Notes: generated by a model not told the origin, from the letters alone. Shown: positions 1 to 9,436, numbered from the stretch's first letter. The stretch is DNA of 64,000 nt from an uncultured Alteromonadaceae bacterium (GCA_947501935.1 CANMXU010000022.1:1-64000), one strand, 5' to 3'. Numbers and translations: made by a program.

Positions 1-99
1 CATTTCTATCACCTAAGTTGTTATGAGATGCATAATAACATCTCCAAGTAGGTGGCCAAATTAACTATGCCACTACAATTCTACCTCTGTAACGGTATG

Positions 100-404
100 T
101 TTAAGTGTGTACACAGCTTAGAATATGGTAAATACCGTGATAACACTATTGATAACAATTTCCACATCACACTATCGATTGATGTCCATAAGTGAATAAC
201 TTCACCGGATGATTTCGTTACCTTTTATAGTGGTTGAAAATTGAAGGTGTTTGATACTAATTCATCAATAAGTTGTGGTTTAATTTTATTCCAATGAAAA
301 CGTACATCCCATACATCACTGTTATCGGGAAAGTGTTTTCGTTGTTTACACAACCACCTAAATGATTCATCTATTAAATCTTCAGATACTAATTCGGTTA
401 TCAT
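100..404 (-). pseudogene. Reverse-transcriptase (RVT_1) remnant
   Basis: Reading the minus strand from an ATG at 404 gives about 59 residues (MITELVSEDL start, then RWLCKQRKHFPDNSDVWDVR) up to a TAA at 225-227. The same frame continues past the stop with KVTKSSGEVIHLW, then LSRYLPYSKLCTHL, before similarity fades near position 100. From memory this matches the N-terminus of a family of standalone bacterial RTs in which a RYLP-x-S-xx-CTHLKG stretch precedes the catalytic palm. The palm with its YxDD motif is absent, so the gene is truncated and carries an in-frame stop. Further stops (81-83 onward) follow. No partner gene can be recognised. The family call is by remembered similarity and needs a translated search. 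Confidence 0.6.
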
Positions 405-1182
405 TGAATGAATACACCACTTTAAAATATTCGATACCTGTTCATCAATTAACGGTGATTTTCATCACCAAACCATCACCATAGGATTAAGTATCCTTTG
501 TTAATTCTGATTAATAATGACTTCTAGCAATTACTACTAATTAATTAGCACTACTTGAGTCTAGTTTTTCTTTTTATACCAAAAAAACACTCAAGTCGAG
601 TGTCTGCTCTGGTGGCTCAGTTGTCTGTCAGGATAAATACAAGTCTATGCCTCCTGAAAGCTCTTTGCAGTCGTTAGTATTACATCTCAGGGCGCTAGCT
701 ATTGCCACAGAGGGAACATTGGTACTAACTAACCTTCGTGCCAAAAATCACTTAAACGCTTTTTTTGTCCCTAACACTCAAACAATAAGGACTTGAGGAA
801 ATCGGTTGGAAGGGTGGATAAAACACTACTAGTAAAAGCGATGTGCAAAGCCGCTTGTACGTCAATAAAGCAAGGTGATTAAATTACAGTCTAAACCACT
901 AAGGCATTGTATTTTATTGTTATCTTAGCATATATACTAAAGAGTAATAACAAAACAAACAAACACTTGCAAATTATTATATAGCCAAAAATTAACTTAA
1001 AAAAATCGTTGCCTTTCGTAAAATTCAAAATTTAACAGCACTACTAAGTTAGTTGTTACTAACCATGCTTTCTTATAAGTTTTTAAGAGTAACTACTCTT
1101 AAAAACTCGTACTTGCAAAACAGGGAAAACCTCATTATCTTGAACGCTTAGAAGGATTTAGGCTGATTTTCAGGCAAGAAAA
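405..1182. other. Intergenic, eroded coding remnant and hairpin
   Basis: No intact gene is seen. On the minus strand between about 570 and 800 one frame keeps protein-like composition (FLARRLVSTNVPSVAIASAL, then CNTNDCKELSGGIDLYL) but is broken by stops, so it looks like a decayed gene; I do not recognise the family. At 1081-1104 there is a near-perfect hairpin with 10-bp arms (TTTTAAGAGT / ACTCTTAAAA) around a 4-nt loop. The rest is AT-rich sequence with nothing I can support. With the RT remnant next to it, the block looks like the eroded edge of a mobile element. Confidence 0.35.
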
Positions 1183-1220
1183 AACCCTTAAATGTCTGCG
1201 AAACATTAAGGGTTCTTTAA
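1183..1220. terminator. Bidirectional hairpin terminator
   Basis: The arms AACCCTTAA-TGT and ACATTAAGGGTT form a GC-containing stem flanked by A-rich sequence on the left and CTTT on the right. It could end transcripts from either side, although no intact gene abuts it. Confidence 0.5.
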
Positions 1221-1371
1221 TCAGCACACATCGAAGTTAATCGAAAAGCGGCTGCGTTTGAAAAGCAACTATAAATTTTTAGTTAAAGTGGATCAATACT
1301 TTTTCACTAGTTTATTTTCTTTTGATTACTTCATTCTTTTTATCGTTTAAGTAATCAAAAGGAGGATAAAC

Positions 1372-1446
1372 ATGTTATCTATTGATATTAAAATAAAAAT
1401 TTCAATACCTAGCTTAATTTATATTATTCAGTTTTGGATAATGTAA
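1372..1446 (+). CDS. Candidate 24-aa hydrophobic small protein
   Basis: An ATG at 1372 follows AAAGGAGGATAAAC, one of the strongest ribosome binding sites in the window, with 6 nt between GGAGG and the start codon. The 24-codon frame is rich in Ile, Leu and Lys (begins MLSIDIKIKI, ends IIQFWIM) and ends in TAA at 1446. Twelve bases later comes a clean rho-independent terminator, so the unit has start signal, frame and terminator. Upstream, an 11-bp inverted repeat (TTTGATTACTT at 1321-1331, AAGTAATCAAA at 1349-1359) ends beside the Shine-Dalgarno sequence. It could be a small membrane peptide, a type I toxin or a leader. No homologue is known to me; coding is inferred only from the signals. 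Confidence 0.4.
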   Translation: MLSIDIKIKISIPSLIYIIQFWIM

Positions 1447-1457
1447 TTACACACTAA

Positions 1458-1486
1458 ATAAAAGCCACTTCAACGTGGCTTTTTAA
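1458..1486 (+). terminator. Rho-independent terminator after small ORF
   Basis: AAAGCCAC-TTCAAC-GTGGCTTTTT forms a GC-rich stem followed by a T tract, immediately after the 24-codon reading frame. Confidence 0.75.
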
Positions 1487-1766
1487 TACCTAAAGACAAA
1501 AACGATTCATTCAAGCCTATCTAATGTGCTCTTCAGGGAAATCCGGTGGACTGTAAAAAGGTCGTCGGCTTTTACCACTTTTAAGTCATACCATTGCGAC
1601 TTCTTGACTGGCAGCAATGGTGGCAATGCAGTCTATTTATTGAAGGAAGTTCAAACAAGAAAAATATGAATTCTATAGTGATGATGGTTAATACTTAAAC
1701 AAACCTAAGGCAATCCCGTTGTAGAATCACCTTAGGTATGAGTTATGAAATATCAATGGTTATTGG
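1487..1766. other. Intergenic downstream of GH3 gene
   Basis: No gene is seen. ACCTAAGG (1703-1710) and CCTTAGGT (1730-1737) form an 8-bp stem just past the GH3 stop codon and may act as a weak terminator; there is no T run on the minus strand. Confidence 0.35.
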
Positions 1767-4361
1767 TTATTGATAAGTGAAGCTTGCGCTGGTTTTTATA
1801 TCAGCCACTGATGCGCCAATATGAACGGTGAATTTACCTGACTCAGCTAACCAACTTTTAGTATTCACATCCCAAAATGATAAATCATGTTTGTTCAAGG
1901 TAAAGTGAACTTGCTGACTTTCTCCAGGTTGCAAAAATACCTTATTAAAGCCTTTTAATTCCTTTATTGGTCTACTAACACTTGCTAGTTGGTCGTGTAA
2001 ATAAAGTTGCACGACTTCGGCACCTGCTTTTTTACCGGTATTAGTGATAACGACTGAGGCGTTAAGGGTGTCATTATCAGTGATTTTATCACTTGATAAA
2101 GTCACTGGGCCATAACTGAACGAGGTATAACTTAAGCCATGACCAAATGGAAACAGTGGCTTGATATTTTGTTGTTCAAACCAACGATAACCAATAAATA
2201 TGCCTTCTTTATATTCTGAAGTATTCTCATTGTAGTCATCAAGCATAATAGGCGCGGTATCGGCTAATTGCGCGGGTAGGGTAATTGGCATTTTACCGGC
2301 AGGGTTCACGTCACCAAATAAAACATCAGCATAACTATGACCCGCTTCCATGCCGCCGTACCAGCCCCAAACAATGGCATTTGCTTGTTGTTGCCAAGGC
2401 ATTTCAACGGCTGAACCTGCGGTAATAAAAATAACCGTTTTAGGGTTGGCATTAACAAGGTCGCTAATAACGCTATCTTGGCTATTAGGTAGTTTCATGT
2501 CGGCTCTATCTTTTGACTCTCTATCATCAGCATGGCTTAAACCTGCGAAATAAATAACCGCGTCTGCAGCCTTTGCCGCCGCGATATATTCATCACGAGA
2601 ACTAAAGGGGCTGCTTGGTGCATTCCAGCCTAAAACAAAATTATCAGCGCCGTCGTATTTAGCTAAAAAGGTATATTTCTGGTTTTGTTTTAATGATAAT
2701 TTATGTTCAACAATGCCTTGGCCGTTTAAGCGAGTGTTTACTATTTCTTTGCCGTTAACGGTTAAGCTTAATTGCCCCTTTCCGCTGATTTGTAAAATAT
2801 GCTCACCAGAGGCTAGTGGGCGAACGTCTGCTTTTAAATCAATGTGCTGAACTTTATTTCCAACTGGGGTTTTATAACTCGACTCAGGTAACCAGCTATA
2901 ATGTTTTGCTTTGGCGCTTCGGCTTTTATCGCTGTGCTCTATTAAACGCCAAGCGGGTGTGCCAGTGCCAGAGTTATTCGTTAAAATAAAGTCTTCTGCT
3001 ATTGGTTGTACACCTGTGCCGCTACGAGCGCGCATAAAGGTAATTTCAACATTATCAGCAAGCTTTTCTTTAATACCTTGTAGTGGTGTTACTTCCCATA
3101 ACGATTTAACTTGCGATGAACCGCCACCAGTGCCATGTTTTTTATTGGCATTAGGGCCAAGTACCAGTAACTTTTTAATGGTTGATTTATCTAAAGGCAA
3201 TACCGGTTTCTGGTCAACTTGCTGGTTTTTTAATAACACTATGCCTTGTTCGGCAATTTTTCGTGATGCATCGCGGTGCTCTTGGGTATTTCGTTGACCC
3301 GACAAACGTTGTTTGTCCATCATGCCAATACTATGTTGCACCCGTAATATGCGGCGTACTTTGTCGTCTAGTACTGCCATAGGTACTTTGCCTGTTTCGA
3401 TCATTTTTTTTAGTGGCTCGGCGAGAAAATAATCATCATAACTTTTTACTCGAGTGCCCATTTCTAAATCTAGGCCATTCATTGCGGCGTCATAGGTATT
3501 TATATCAACATCCCAGTCGGTCATTAATAACCCTTTGTAGCCCCATTCACCTTTTAGAATGTCCATAACTAAATGTTTATTTTGGTTGGCATTGGTGCCA
3601 TAAACATTATTGTACGAACCCATCATCGCATAGGTATTACCTTCTTTAACCGCGGCTTCAAAGGCAGGCAGGTAAACTTCTCTTAAGGTACGTTCATCAG
3701 GTGTTGCATCAACACCATGTCTGTTAAGTTCTTGATTATTTAGGGCGTAATGCTTCACCGTTGCTGCGACATCATTCGCTTGAATAGCTTTAATTTCTGG
3801 CACAACCAGCTTTGCAGCTAAGAAGGGGTCTTCGCCTAAATATTCAAAGTTTCGGCCATATAAAGGTAGCCTCGCTAGGTTAACCCCAGGGCCTAAAATA
3901 ACATCTTTGCCGCGATGACGCGCTTCGCTGCCTAATACATTTCCGTGCAAGGTTGCCATTTTAGGATCCCAACTGGCAGCAACCGCGGTTAATGGTGGTA
4001 AATAGGTGGCTTGGTCGTCGTTCCAGCCAGCTGGTTTCCAGCTATCTCGAGAAATTTGCTGGCGTACTCCGTGTGGGCCGTCAGACATTTCCATTTTGTG
4101 AATGCCTAAACGTTCAACTGCAGCATTGGAAAATTTAGTGCTGGCGTGCACAAGTGATATTTTTTCTGATAGCGTTAATTGCGCTATTAACTTGTTAACA
4201 TCGCTTTCAACTGTTGCTAACCTTGCCTGCTTATTTGAACTACTTAGCTGTTGATTTGCGTCAGCACTGACGTTTTGCGTTGAGCCTTCATTACACCCCG
4301 ATAAGCTAGCTATCAGTAAAGCGCCAACTAAAGCTGTTGGTTTGAATATTTGTTGTTTCAT
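1767..4361 (-). CDS. Glycoside hydrolase family 3 lipoprotein with PA14 insert
   Basis: Predicted exo-acting beta-glycosidase that trims oligosaccharides in the periplasm or at the outer membrane. The N-terminus is a lipoprotein signal with lipobox LSGC and lipidated Cys23. A GH3 (beta/alpha)8 domain follows (about residues 55-370), with the nucleophile in GLLMTDWDVD at Asp282 and the KH motif in TVKHYALNN. The alpha/beta sandwich (about 370-720) is interrupted by a PA14-type insert (about 430-590), which in related enzymes caps the active site and shapes substrate length. A fibronectin-III-like C-terminal domain ends at 864 aa, normal for PA14-containing GH3 enzymes. It is transcribed divergently from the sulfatase across an operator-like palindrome, so co-regulation is likely. 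Substrate (beta-glucoside, xyloside or galactoside) cannot be set from sequence. Confidence 0.93.
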   Translation of the reverse strand: MKQQIFKPTALVGALLIASLSGCNEGSTQNVSADANQQLSSSNKQARLATVESDVNKLIAQLTLSEKISLVHASTKFSNAAVERLGIHKMEMSDGPHGVRQQISRDSWKPAGWNDDQATYLPPLTAVAASWDPKMATLHGNVLGSEARHRGKDVILGPGVNLARLPLYGRNFEYLGEDPFLAAKLVVPEIKAIQANDVAATVKHYALNNQELNRHGVDATPDERTLREVYLPAFEAAVKEGNTYAMMGSYNNVYGTNANQNKHLVMDILKGEWGYKGLLMTDWDVDINTYDAAMNGLDLEMGTRVKSYDDYFLAEPLKKMIETGKVPMAVLDDKVRRILRVQHSIGMMDKQRLSGQRNTQEHRDASRKIAEQGIVLLKNQQVDQKPVLPLDKSTIKKLLVLGPNANKKHGTGGGSSQVKSLWEVTPLQGIKEKLADNVEITFMRARSGTGVQPIAEDFILTNNSGTGTPAWRLIEHSDKSRSAKAKHYSWLPESSYKTPVGNKVQHIDLKADVRPLASGEHILQISGKGQLSLTVNGKEIVNTRLNGQGIVEHKLSLKQNQKYTFLAKYDGADNFVLGWNAPSSPFSSRDEYIAAAKAADAVIYFAGLSHADDRESKDRADMKLPNSQDSVISDLVNANPKTVIFITAGSAVEMPWQQQANAIVWGWYGGMEAGHSYADVLFGDVNPAGKMPITLPAQLADTAPIMLDDYNENTSEYKEGIFIGYRWFEQQNIKPLFPFGHGLSYTSFSYGPVTLSSDKITDNDTLNASVVITNTGKKAGAEVVQLYLHDQLASVSRPIKELKGFNKVFLQPGESQQVHFTLNKHDLSFWDVNTKSWLAESGKFTVHIGASVADIKTSASFTYQ

Positions 4362-4415
4362 AAAAATTACCTACCACTATGTTTTGAACATTCTTGTTTA
4401 ATATCTTTGAATAAA

Positions 4416-4431
4416 TTGATATCGTTGTCAA
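4416..4431. promoter_or_regulatory. Palindromic operator, LacI-type, GH3/sulfatase divergent promoter
   Basis: TTGATATCGTTGTCAA lies between the divergent GH3 and sulfatase starts. It differs by one base from TTGATAACGTTGTCAA found before the FucP-type transporter and, in reverse complement, before the 1093-aa surface protein. A central CG within an even-length palindrome is typical of LacI-family sites. Confidence 0.65.
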
Positions 4432-4567
4432 TATTGTGAGTCTTTAGTTTAAGGGCTTTGATAAAGTAAATTGTCGCTAATTGTCGCAACAGTCAGTGGT
4501 GATACATTTAGAGAATGATTGTTTAATTTTGAACCAAATTTAAGGCACAGAATGTCTTTAAGTAGGC

Positions 4568-6112
4568 ATGGGAATATTAATGAAATTAATAAAAATAAAA
4601 CAAGTCAGCACTATGTTGTTACCCTTGATAACAGCGCTAATGGTTAACACAGCTGCAGCAACGGCAACTGCTTTGAACGCTGCTGAAAAGTTACCACTCA
4701 ATGTTTTGTTTATCACTATTGATGATTTGAATAATGATTTAGGCACCTACGGACACCCTTTAGTTAAAAGCCCCAATATTGATGCTTTGGCTAGCAAAGG
4801 TATTCGCTTTGAGCATGCTTATAGCCAGTCGCCGATGTGCACGCCAAGCCGTTCAAGTTTTATGACTGGCCTATATCCTGATCAAACTGGCGTTATTGCT
4901 CATGGCTCACATACCAGACTAACCGCTCATTTTAGAGATCATATTCCTAAGGTAACCACGTTAGCGCAAATGTTTAAGCAAAATGGCTATTTTTCAGGGC
5001 GGGTTGGTAAAATTTTTCATCAAGGGGTGCCAGATCAAATTGGTACATCAGGTGCTGATGATGCCGCTTCTTGGCATGAAACGGTCAACCCGATTGGTAT
5101 AGATAAAGAGGTGGAAAGTGATATTAAAGCGTTTAATCAGCAAGCCTTACAAAGGCAAGCTTTTGGTGGTGTATTAAGTTTCTTGTCTTTAGACAGTGCT
5201 GACCAAGACCATACCGATGGCAAAGTAGCCACGCAAACCATTAACATGTTACGGCAACATCACCCTGATAAAACCGGAAAACCATTTTTTATTGGTGCGG
5301 GGTTTTATCGACCACACACCCCCTTTGTTGCGCCGAAAAAATATTTTGATTTATACCCACTGAACAGCCTTGAACCTTATATTGCGCCAAAAAGTGATCG
5401 TCGCGATATTCCTGCAATAGCGTTAACCGATAGACCAAGTCAGCAAAGCTTAACTTTAGCGCAGCGAAAAGAAATTATTCAAGGCTATTATGCCGCCGTT
5501 TCGTATGTGGATGCACAAATTGGCCGAGTACTTAACGCTTTAGATACTTTAGGCTTAAGCGACAATACCGTGGTGGTTTTATTATCTGATCATGGTTATG
5601 AATTAGGGCAACACGGTTTATGGCAAAAAGGCAGCTTATTTGAAGGCTCTGCGCGCACGCCATTAATTATTTATGCACCGCAAGCTAAAGCAAATGGTCA
5701 GGCAATTAAGCAACCGGTTGAGCTAGTGGATATTTATCCCACCTTGGCTAAGCTTTCTGGTTTAAAGGCTCCGCAATATTTACCCGGTAAAGATTTAACA
5801 CCGGCATTAAATGATGTTGATTTTTCTATACGAACAGCTGCTTATTCGGCCATTTTGAGTCGAGCAAAGGGAAATAAGCAGCAGTTTGCTTTTAAAAAAA
5901 TCAGAGGTCATTCTATTCGCACTCAGCGTTATCGTTATACGGAGTGGGGTAATGGTTTATATGGCGCTGAGCTTTATGATCATTACCAAGACCCGCAAGA
6001 GTTAAAAAACTTAGTAGATCAAGTATCACTCGAAAGCGTGAGAATAAAGCTGAAATGGTTATTAGATGATGCGGTTACTAAAGCACAAACCAGAGTTAAA
6101 GAAATAGAATAG
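4568..6112 (+). CDS. Secreted sulfatase (iduronate-2-sulfatase-like)
   Basis: Type I sulfatase that removes sulfate esters from a sulfated glycan. The core motif CTPSR at Cys91-Arg95 is the C-x-P-x-R site where Cys is converted to formylglycine by a maturase that is not in this window. Asp52-Asp53 (TIDDL) and LSDHGYELG later in the chain are expected Ca2+ ligands. GFYRPHTPFVAPKKYF is typical of the iduronate-2-sulfatase-like branch. A signal peptide precedes a cleavage region around residues 28-36. Two starts are possible: ATG at 4568, or ATG at 4580 after GGGAATATTA; the second gives a more typical signal peptide. Length of 514 aa is normal. Pairing with the divergent GH3 suggests desulfation before exo-cleavage. 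Substrate is unknown. Confidence 0.93.
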   Translation: MGILMKLIKIKQVSTMLLPLITALMVNTAAATATALNAAEKLPLNVLFITIDDLNNDLGTYGHPLVKSPNIDALASKGIRFEHAYSQSPMCTPSRSSFMTGLYPDQTGVIAHGSHTRLTAHFRDHIPKVTTLAQMFKQNGYFSGRVGKIFHQGVPDQIGTSGADDAASWHETVNPIGIDKEVESDIKAFNQQALQRQAFGGVLSFLSLDSADQDHTDGKVATQTINMLRQHHPDKTGKPFFIGAGFYRPHTPFVAPKKYFDLYPLNSLEPYIAPKSDRRDIPAIALTDRPSQQSLTLAQRKEIIQGYYAAVSYVDAQIGRVLNALDTLGLSDNTVVVLLSDHGYELGQHGLWQKGSLFEGSARTPLIIYAPQAKANGQAIKQPVELVDIYPTLAKLSGLKAPQYLPGKDLTPALNDVDFSIRTAAYSAILSRAKGNKQQFAFKKIRGHSIRTQRYRYTEWGNGLYGAELYDHYQDPQELKNLVDQVSLESVRIKLKWLLDDAVTKAQTRVKEIE

Positions 6113-6114
6113 GA

Positions 6115-6236
6115 GTGAAGGGGTCAGAGTCATCAAGTTAATGGCTTAATAACTTGATGATTGATACATAATTGACTCTGACCCCGTTAACTTAAAGAGT
6201 GAGGGGTCGGAGTCATTATTGACTCTGACCCTATTA
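6115..6236. repeat. REP-like palindromes (GGGTCAGAGTCA type)
   Basis: Two adjacent inverted-repeat units lie directly after the sulfatase stop codon. The first pairs GGGGTCAGAGTCA with TGACTCTGACCCC and contains an inner hairpin (TCATCAAGTTA / ATAACTTGATGA). The second pairs GGGGTCGGAGTCA with TGACTCTGACCC around a 4-nt loop. Such sequences flank REP-associated tyrosine transposase (IS200-like, RAYT) genes in marine gammaproteobacteria and spread as non-autonomous units. No transposase is present here. The hairpins may also end transcription between the two convergent genes. Confidence 0.7.
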
Positions 6237-6247
6237 ACTTCTACCAG

Positions 6248-9200
6248 TTAACTAAAAGTTTTTTGTCTTTTTATAAGCACTGCCAATAACAATAAGATGA
6301 TATAAGCGAATGAGCCGCCACTGGGTTGTGATTCGTTTACGGGGCTTGACTCAGGTGTTGGCTCAGGACTAGGAAGAGGTGTTTCTATTTCTACCGGAGG
6401 CTCTATCACTTCTGGCTTAGCGATAATGCTAAGTGTAAACGTGGCATGAGTTGCCTGCTGCTCACTGCTATTATCACTATTGTTATCGGTGTTAGGGTCA
6501 AATACGCTGATCTCAAAACTTTGCTCGCCAACATCAACAAGCCTTGGTGTACCTGACAATATGCCTTGGGCATCAACAGTTAACCAGCTTGAAGCTGTAA
6601 CTAGGTTAAACAGTAAATTATCGTTTTCAACATCACTGGCAAAGCTACTGATATCAAAATTATAAGCAGTATCTTCGCTGGCATCAGGTAAGCTAAATTG
6701 TGAGCTTTGCCAAGTAGGTACTTGATTAGGGATGTCAATTACCACCGCAGCTTTTACGTCAATATTTATTTCAGTACTTACGCTACTTTGGCCATCAGTA
6801 ACGGCGATTATAAAGCGATTAATGCCAACTTCTGCGGCGGTTGGTATACCTGAAACTCCCCCTGATTCAGCAATTGACAGCCAATTAGGCCCAGATATTT
6901 TGCTAAAGGTTAAGCTGTCATCGTCATTATCATTTGCTAAAGCTGATAGCTCAAATTGGTAACTGAGATTTTCTTCGGCTGGCGTTAGGTTATTGCTAGT
7001 TTCTAGCCAAAATGGAGGCGAGTTAATTGGCACATCGCTAATAACTTCAATGTTAACTGTTAATAGTGCTTGAGCTGATGATTGTCCTGAGTTATCACTC
7101 ACCATTATAGAAAATGCATTTTGGCCCACATCACTTGCCGTAGGGGTGCCATTGATAGCACCATTAGGCCAAACCATTAACCAAGAGGGGCCTGATATTT
7201 TTCGATAAAACAAACTATCGCCGTCGTCATCTTGTAGTAAATTAAGTAACGTGTCGTCGTAGGGGCGCAATACGTTTGCAGCTGCTTTAGTTATATTGCT
7301 GTTATTGATGGTTAGCGCTGCATTGCTGGTGGTTATAATAAGCTCTGGTGCTTTATTAGCTTCTTTAGTGGTAAATTTACTGGTAGTGTTTTTATTCGCA
7401 GTTAAAGCAAAAGAAATTAAACTCGGTTTGCTAGGTAAGGCTGATGTTACATCAAGTGATAACCATGAATTTGTTGTCGCAGCAGAGGTATTAAGTAGGG
7501 TGCCTAATGCCGGCATTGTTTGCCAAGTTAGCTCATTTTCATCCCAATTGTTATTCACTTGATAAACACTAATATCATCTGCTGTGGTTTCAGAAAATAC
7601 TCGTAGCGTTGCCGACTGTATAGTGCCTTTTATTTTAGATAGGTTAAATTTAACCAAAGGGCGTAGTTGGCTATCAGGAGTATTGTTGATATTCATTTGT
7701 GGCAAATTTGTTTTCCCTTTTGCCTCAGGTTTAGCTTGGTTAGCATAGTGATCATCACTAGCGGTTAGGGTAATGCTTGATGAATATTCATCTTCAATAT
7801 TAAGTGGTTCACCAACCGTAGTTATACTGTAGGCTGGTAAAGTGAGTAATTTGGGCAGAGCATTAACCAGTCCACCAGAAACAGACTTTTCTGAATGAAT
7901 AAAGGTGTGAGGTTTTGCCCAATATTGCCTAACCACTTGATTAGTTGCTGCTAAATTTTCAGTATTTACGGTTAAAGCTGATGCGGAAGTATTGACCAGT
8001 AAGTAGCGTTTTTCTGAGGTTGCGCTATTGCTCGCCTGCCAGCCATAAATGGCTGAATATGGTGAATAATCTGAAACCGACACGGAAGCTGATACGTTAG
8101 GTGATTGAGGTATTTCAAGCGCGGAAATTTCATCCATATTACTAAGTACAGTACCAAAAGCGCGCATAGTAAAACCGCCAGCAGATAAACTATATTTTAT
8201 CGATGACAAGTCACCTTGTTGATGGTCAATACTTAGGCCGCTAAAAGTTGTGCCTAAATAATGTGAACCCGATTTTGCTCCGGTAATTAAGTTGTGCAAC
8301 AAAGCGATGGATACACGGCCATCAACCAAAAAAGACTGTATTTGATTGGCATTAAATAAGGCGTGAGCCCAAGTATTTCGGGTAGGGCCCGTGCCGTCTT
8401 TCATATTAAATTCTGTGATCCATATTTCTTTATCACTGGGAAGGTTATTAAGGCTGGTGTAACCTTGCCAAGCTTCAAAGGGTTGGGCGAGCATTTTGGC
8501 AACCCCCGCTTGGGTTTTAAATTGGCTCCATTGCTGGTTTTGTTCTGCTGCTGTGCCCCAATAACTGTTACCTGACGCAGGTAAGCTAGGGTCAAGTTCA
8601 CTACGCGTATAGGTGTGAATAATAATGGCATCACACTTTCTGCATTGAGCAACTTTTTCATTCCATTCCAGTGAACGAGGATCACTTTTCATGGTGCTGA
8701 CATAAGCAATTTTTACGCTTGGATATAGGGCTTTAATGGCCTCAGTCCAAATGTCGGCTTTGTTCACATAGTCTTGGCCACTGGGAAACATAGCAACATA
8801 GTCGCTATCTTTTAGAAAAAATTCATTACCGAGCTCTATATGCGTTAATGGCAAACCTTTTGCTGTGATATCAGCTAGGCCATCAAGGGTATGTTGTAAG
8901 TCTCGGGTTAGTAAGTTGACCACGTAAATAGGCGCAAAGTTGGTTGCGGCATACCCTTGTTTGAAATTACTTATTTTGTAATCGTAATTGCCTAAACTGC
9001 CGTCACTTTTTATTTGATTGCCACTTGGCCAGTCAAAGTGATTGGCAATAGTGCCGCCCGGATAACGAACCATAGCGGTGCCGGTATCTTTAAATAACTG
9101 ATGAATTTCAGAGCGAGACCAAGGATTAACGCTCATCGCGGCCATCATATTGGCGTTATAGCCGGTAAAGTTGGGGTTAAAGCTTTTCGGTTCTGCAATA

Positions 9201-9379
9201 CTTAATTCAATTATATTTTCAGAAGTAATATTTTCAGAACTAATATTTTCATAAATAATACTTTCAGCAAAAACATTTTGTAAAAAGCTGCAGGAAAGTA
9301 AAAACAGCAAGAGGGAATAACAGCTGGCTTTACTGATTAAGACAATTAGTTTAGATAGTGTCGGTGATAAAAAAGGCAT
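6248..9379 (-). CDS. Large secreted clan GH-A-like hydrolase, DNRLRE, Ig-like repeats, GlyGly-CTERM
   Basis: A probable surface polysaccharide-degrading enzyme of about 1043 aa. After a signal peptide, residues about 50-490 look like a (beta/alpha)8 glycosidase: MVRYPGGTIANHFDW near the start, IELGNEF as candidate acid/base Glu and EIWITEFNMKDG as candidate nucleophile Glu, with a small beta-sandwich after it. The layout recalls GH39, GH51 and GH79 enzymes, but the family is not settled. A DNRLRE/CBM96-like module (about 540-690) follows, then three putative Ig (He_PIG) domains (about 700-985), a Pro/Glu linker and a C-terminal GlyGly-CTERM tail (PSGGSFAYIILLLLAVLIKR) for rhombosortase processing. 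ATG at 9379 is preferred to GTG at 9385 because GAGAG sits 5 nt ahead of it. It lies downstream of, and probably in the same transcript as, the 1093-aa protein. Confidence 0.75.
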   Translation of the reverse strand: MPFLSPTLSKLIVLISKASCYSLLLFLLSCSFLQNVFAESIIYENISSENITSENIIELSIAEPKSFNPNFTGYNANMMAAMSVNPWSRSEIHQLFKDTGTAMVRYPGGTIANHFDWPSGNQIKSDGSLGNYDYKISNFKQGYAATNFAPIYVVNLLTRDLQHTLDGLADITAKGLPLTHIELGNEFFLKDSDYVAMFPSGQDYVNKADIWTEAIKALYPSVKIAYVSTMKSDPRSLEWNEKVAQCRKCDAIIIHTYTRSELDPSLPASGNSYWGTAAEQNQQWSQFKTQAGVAKMLAQPFEAWQGYTSLNNLPSDKEIWITEFNMKDGTGPTRNTWAHALFNANQIQSFLVDGRVSIALLHNLITGAKSGSHYLGTTFSGLSIDHQQGDLSSIKYSLSAGGFTMRAFGTVLSNMDEISALEIPQSPNVSASVSVSDYSPYSAIYGWQASNSATSEKRYLLVNTSASALTVNTENLAATNQVVRQYWAKPHTFIHSEKSVSGGLVNALPKLLTLPAYSITTVGEPLNIEDEYSSSITLTASDDHYANQAKPEAKGKTNLPQMNINNTPDSQLRPLVKFNLSKIKGTIQSATLRVFSETTADDISVYQVNNNWDENELTWQTMPALGTLLNTSAATTNSWLSLDVTSALPSKPSLISFALTANKNTTSKFTTKEANKAPELIITTSNAALTINNSNITKAAANVLRPYDDTLLNLLQDDDGDSLFYRKISGPSWLMVWPNGAINGTPTASDVGQNAFSIMVSDNSGQSSAQALLTVNIEVISDVPINSPPFWLETSNNLTPAEENLSYQFELSALANDNDDDSLTFSKISGPNWLSIAESGGVSGIPTAAEVGINRFIIAVTDGQSSVSTEINIDVKAAVVIDIPNQVPTWQSSQFSLPDASEDTAYNFDISSFASDVENDNLLFNLVTASSWLTVDAQGILSGTPRLVDVGEQSFEISVFDPNTDNNSDNSSEQQATHATFTLSIIAKPEVIEPPVEIETPLPSPEPTPESSPVNESQPSGGSFAYIILLLLAVLIKRQKTFS

Positions 9380-9436
9380 AAGCACTCTCTTTTTATTAAA
9401 AGATTTGAAGTGATTGATAGAAATATAGATATGATT

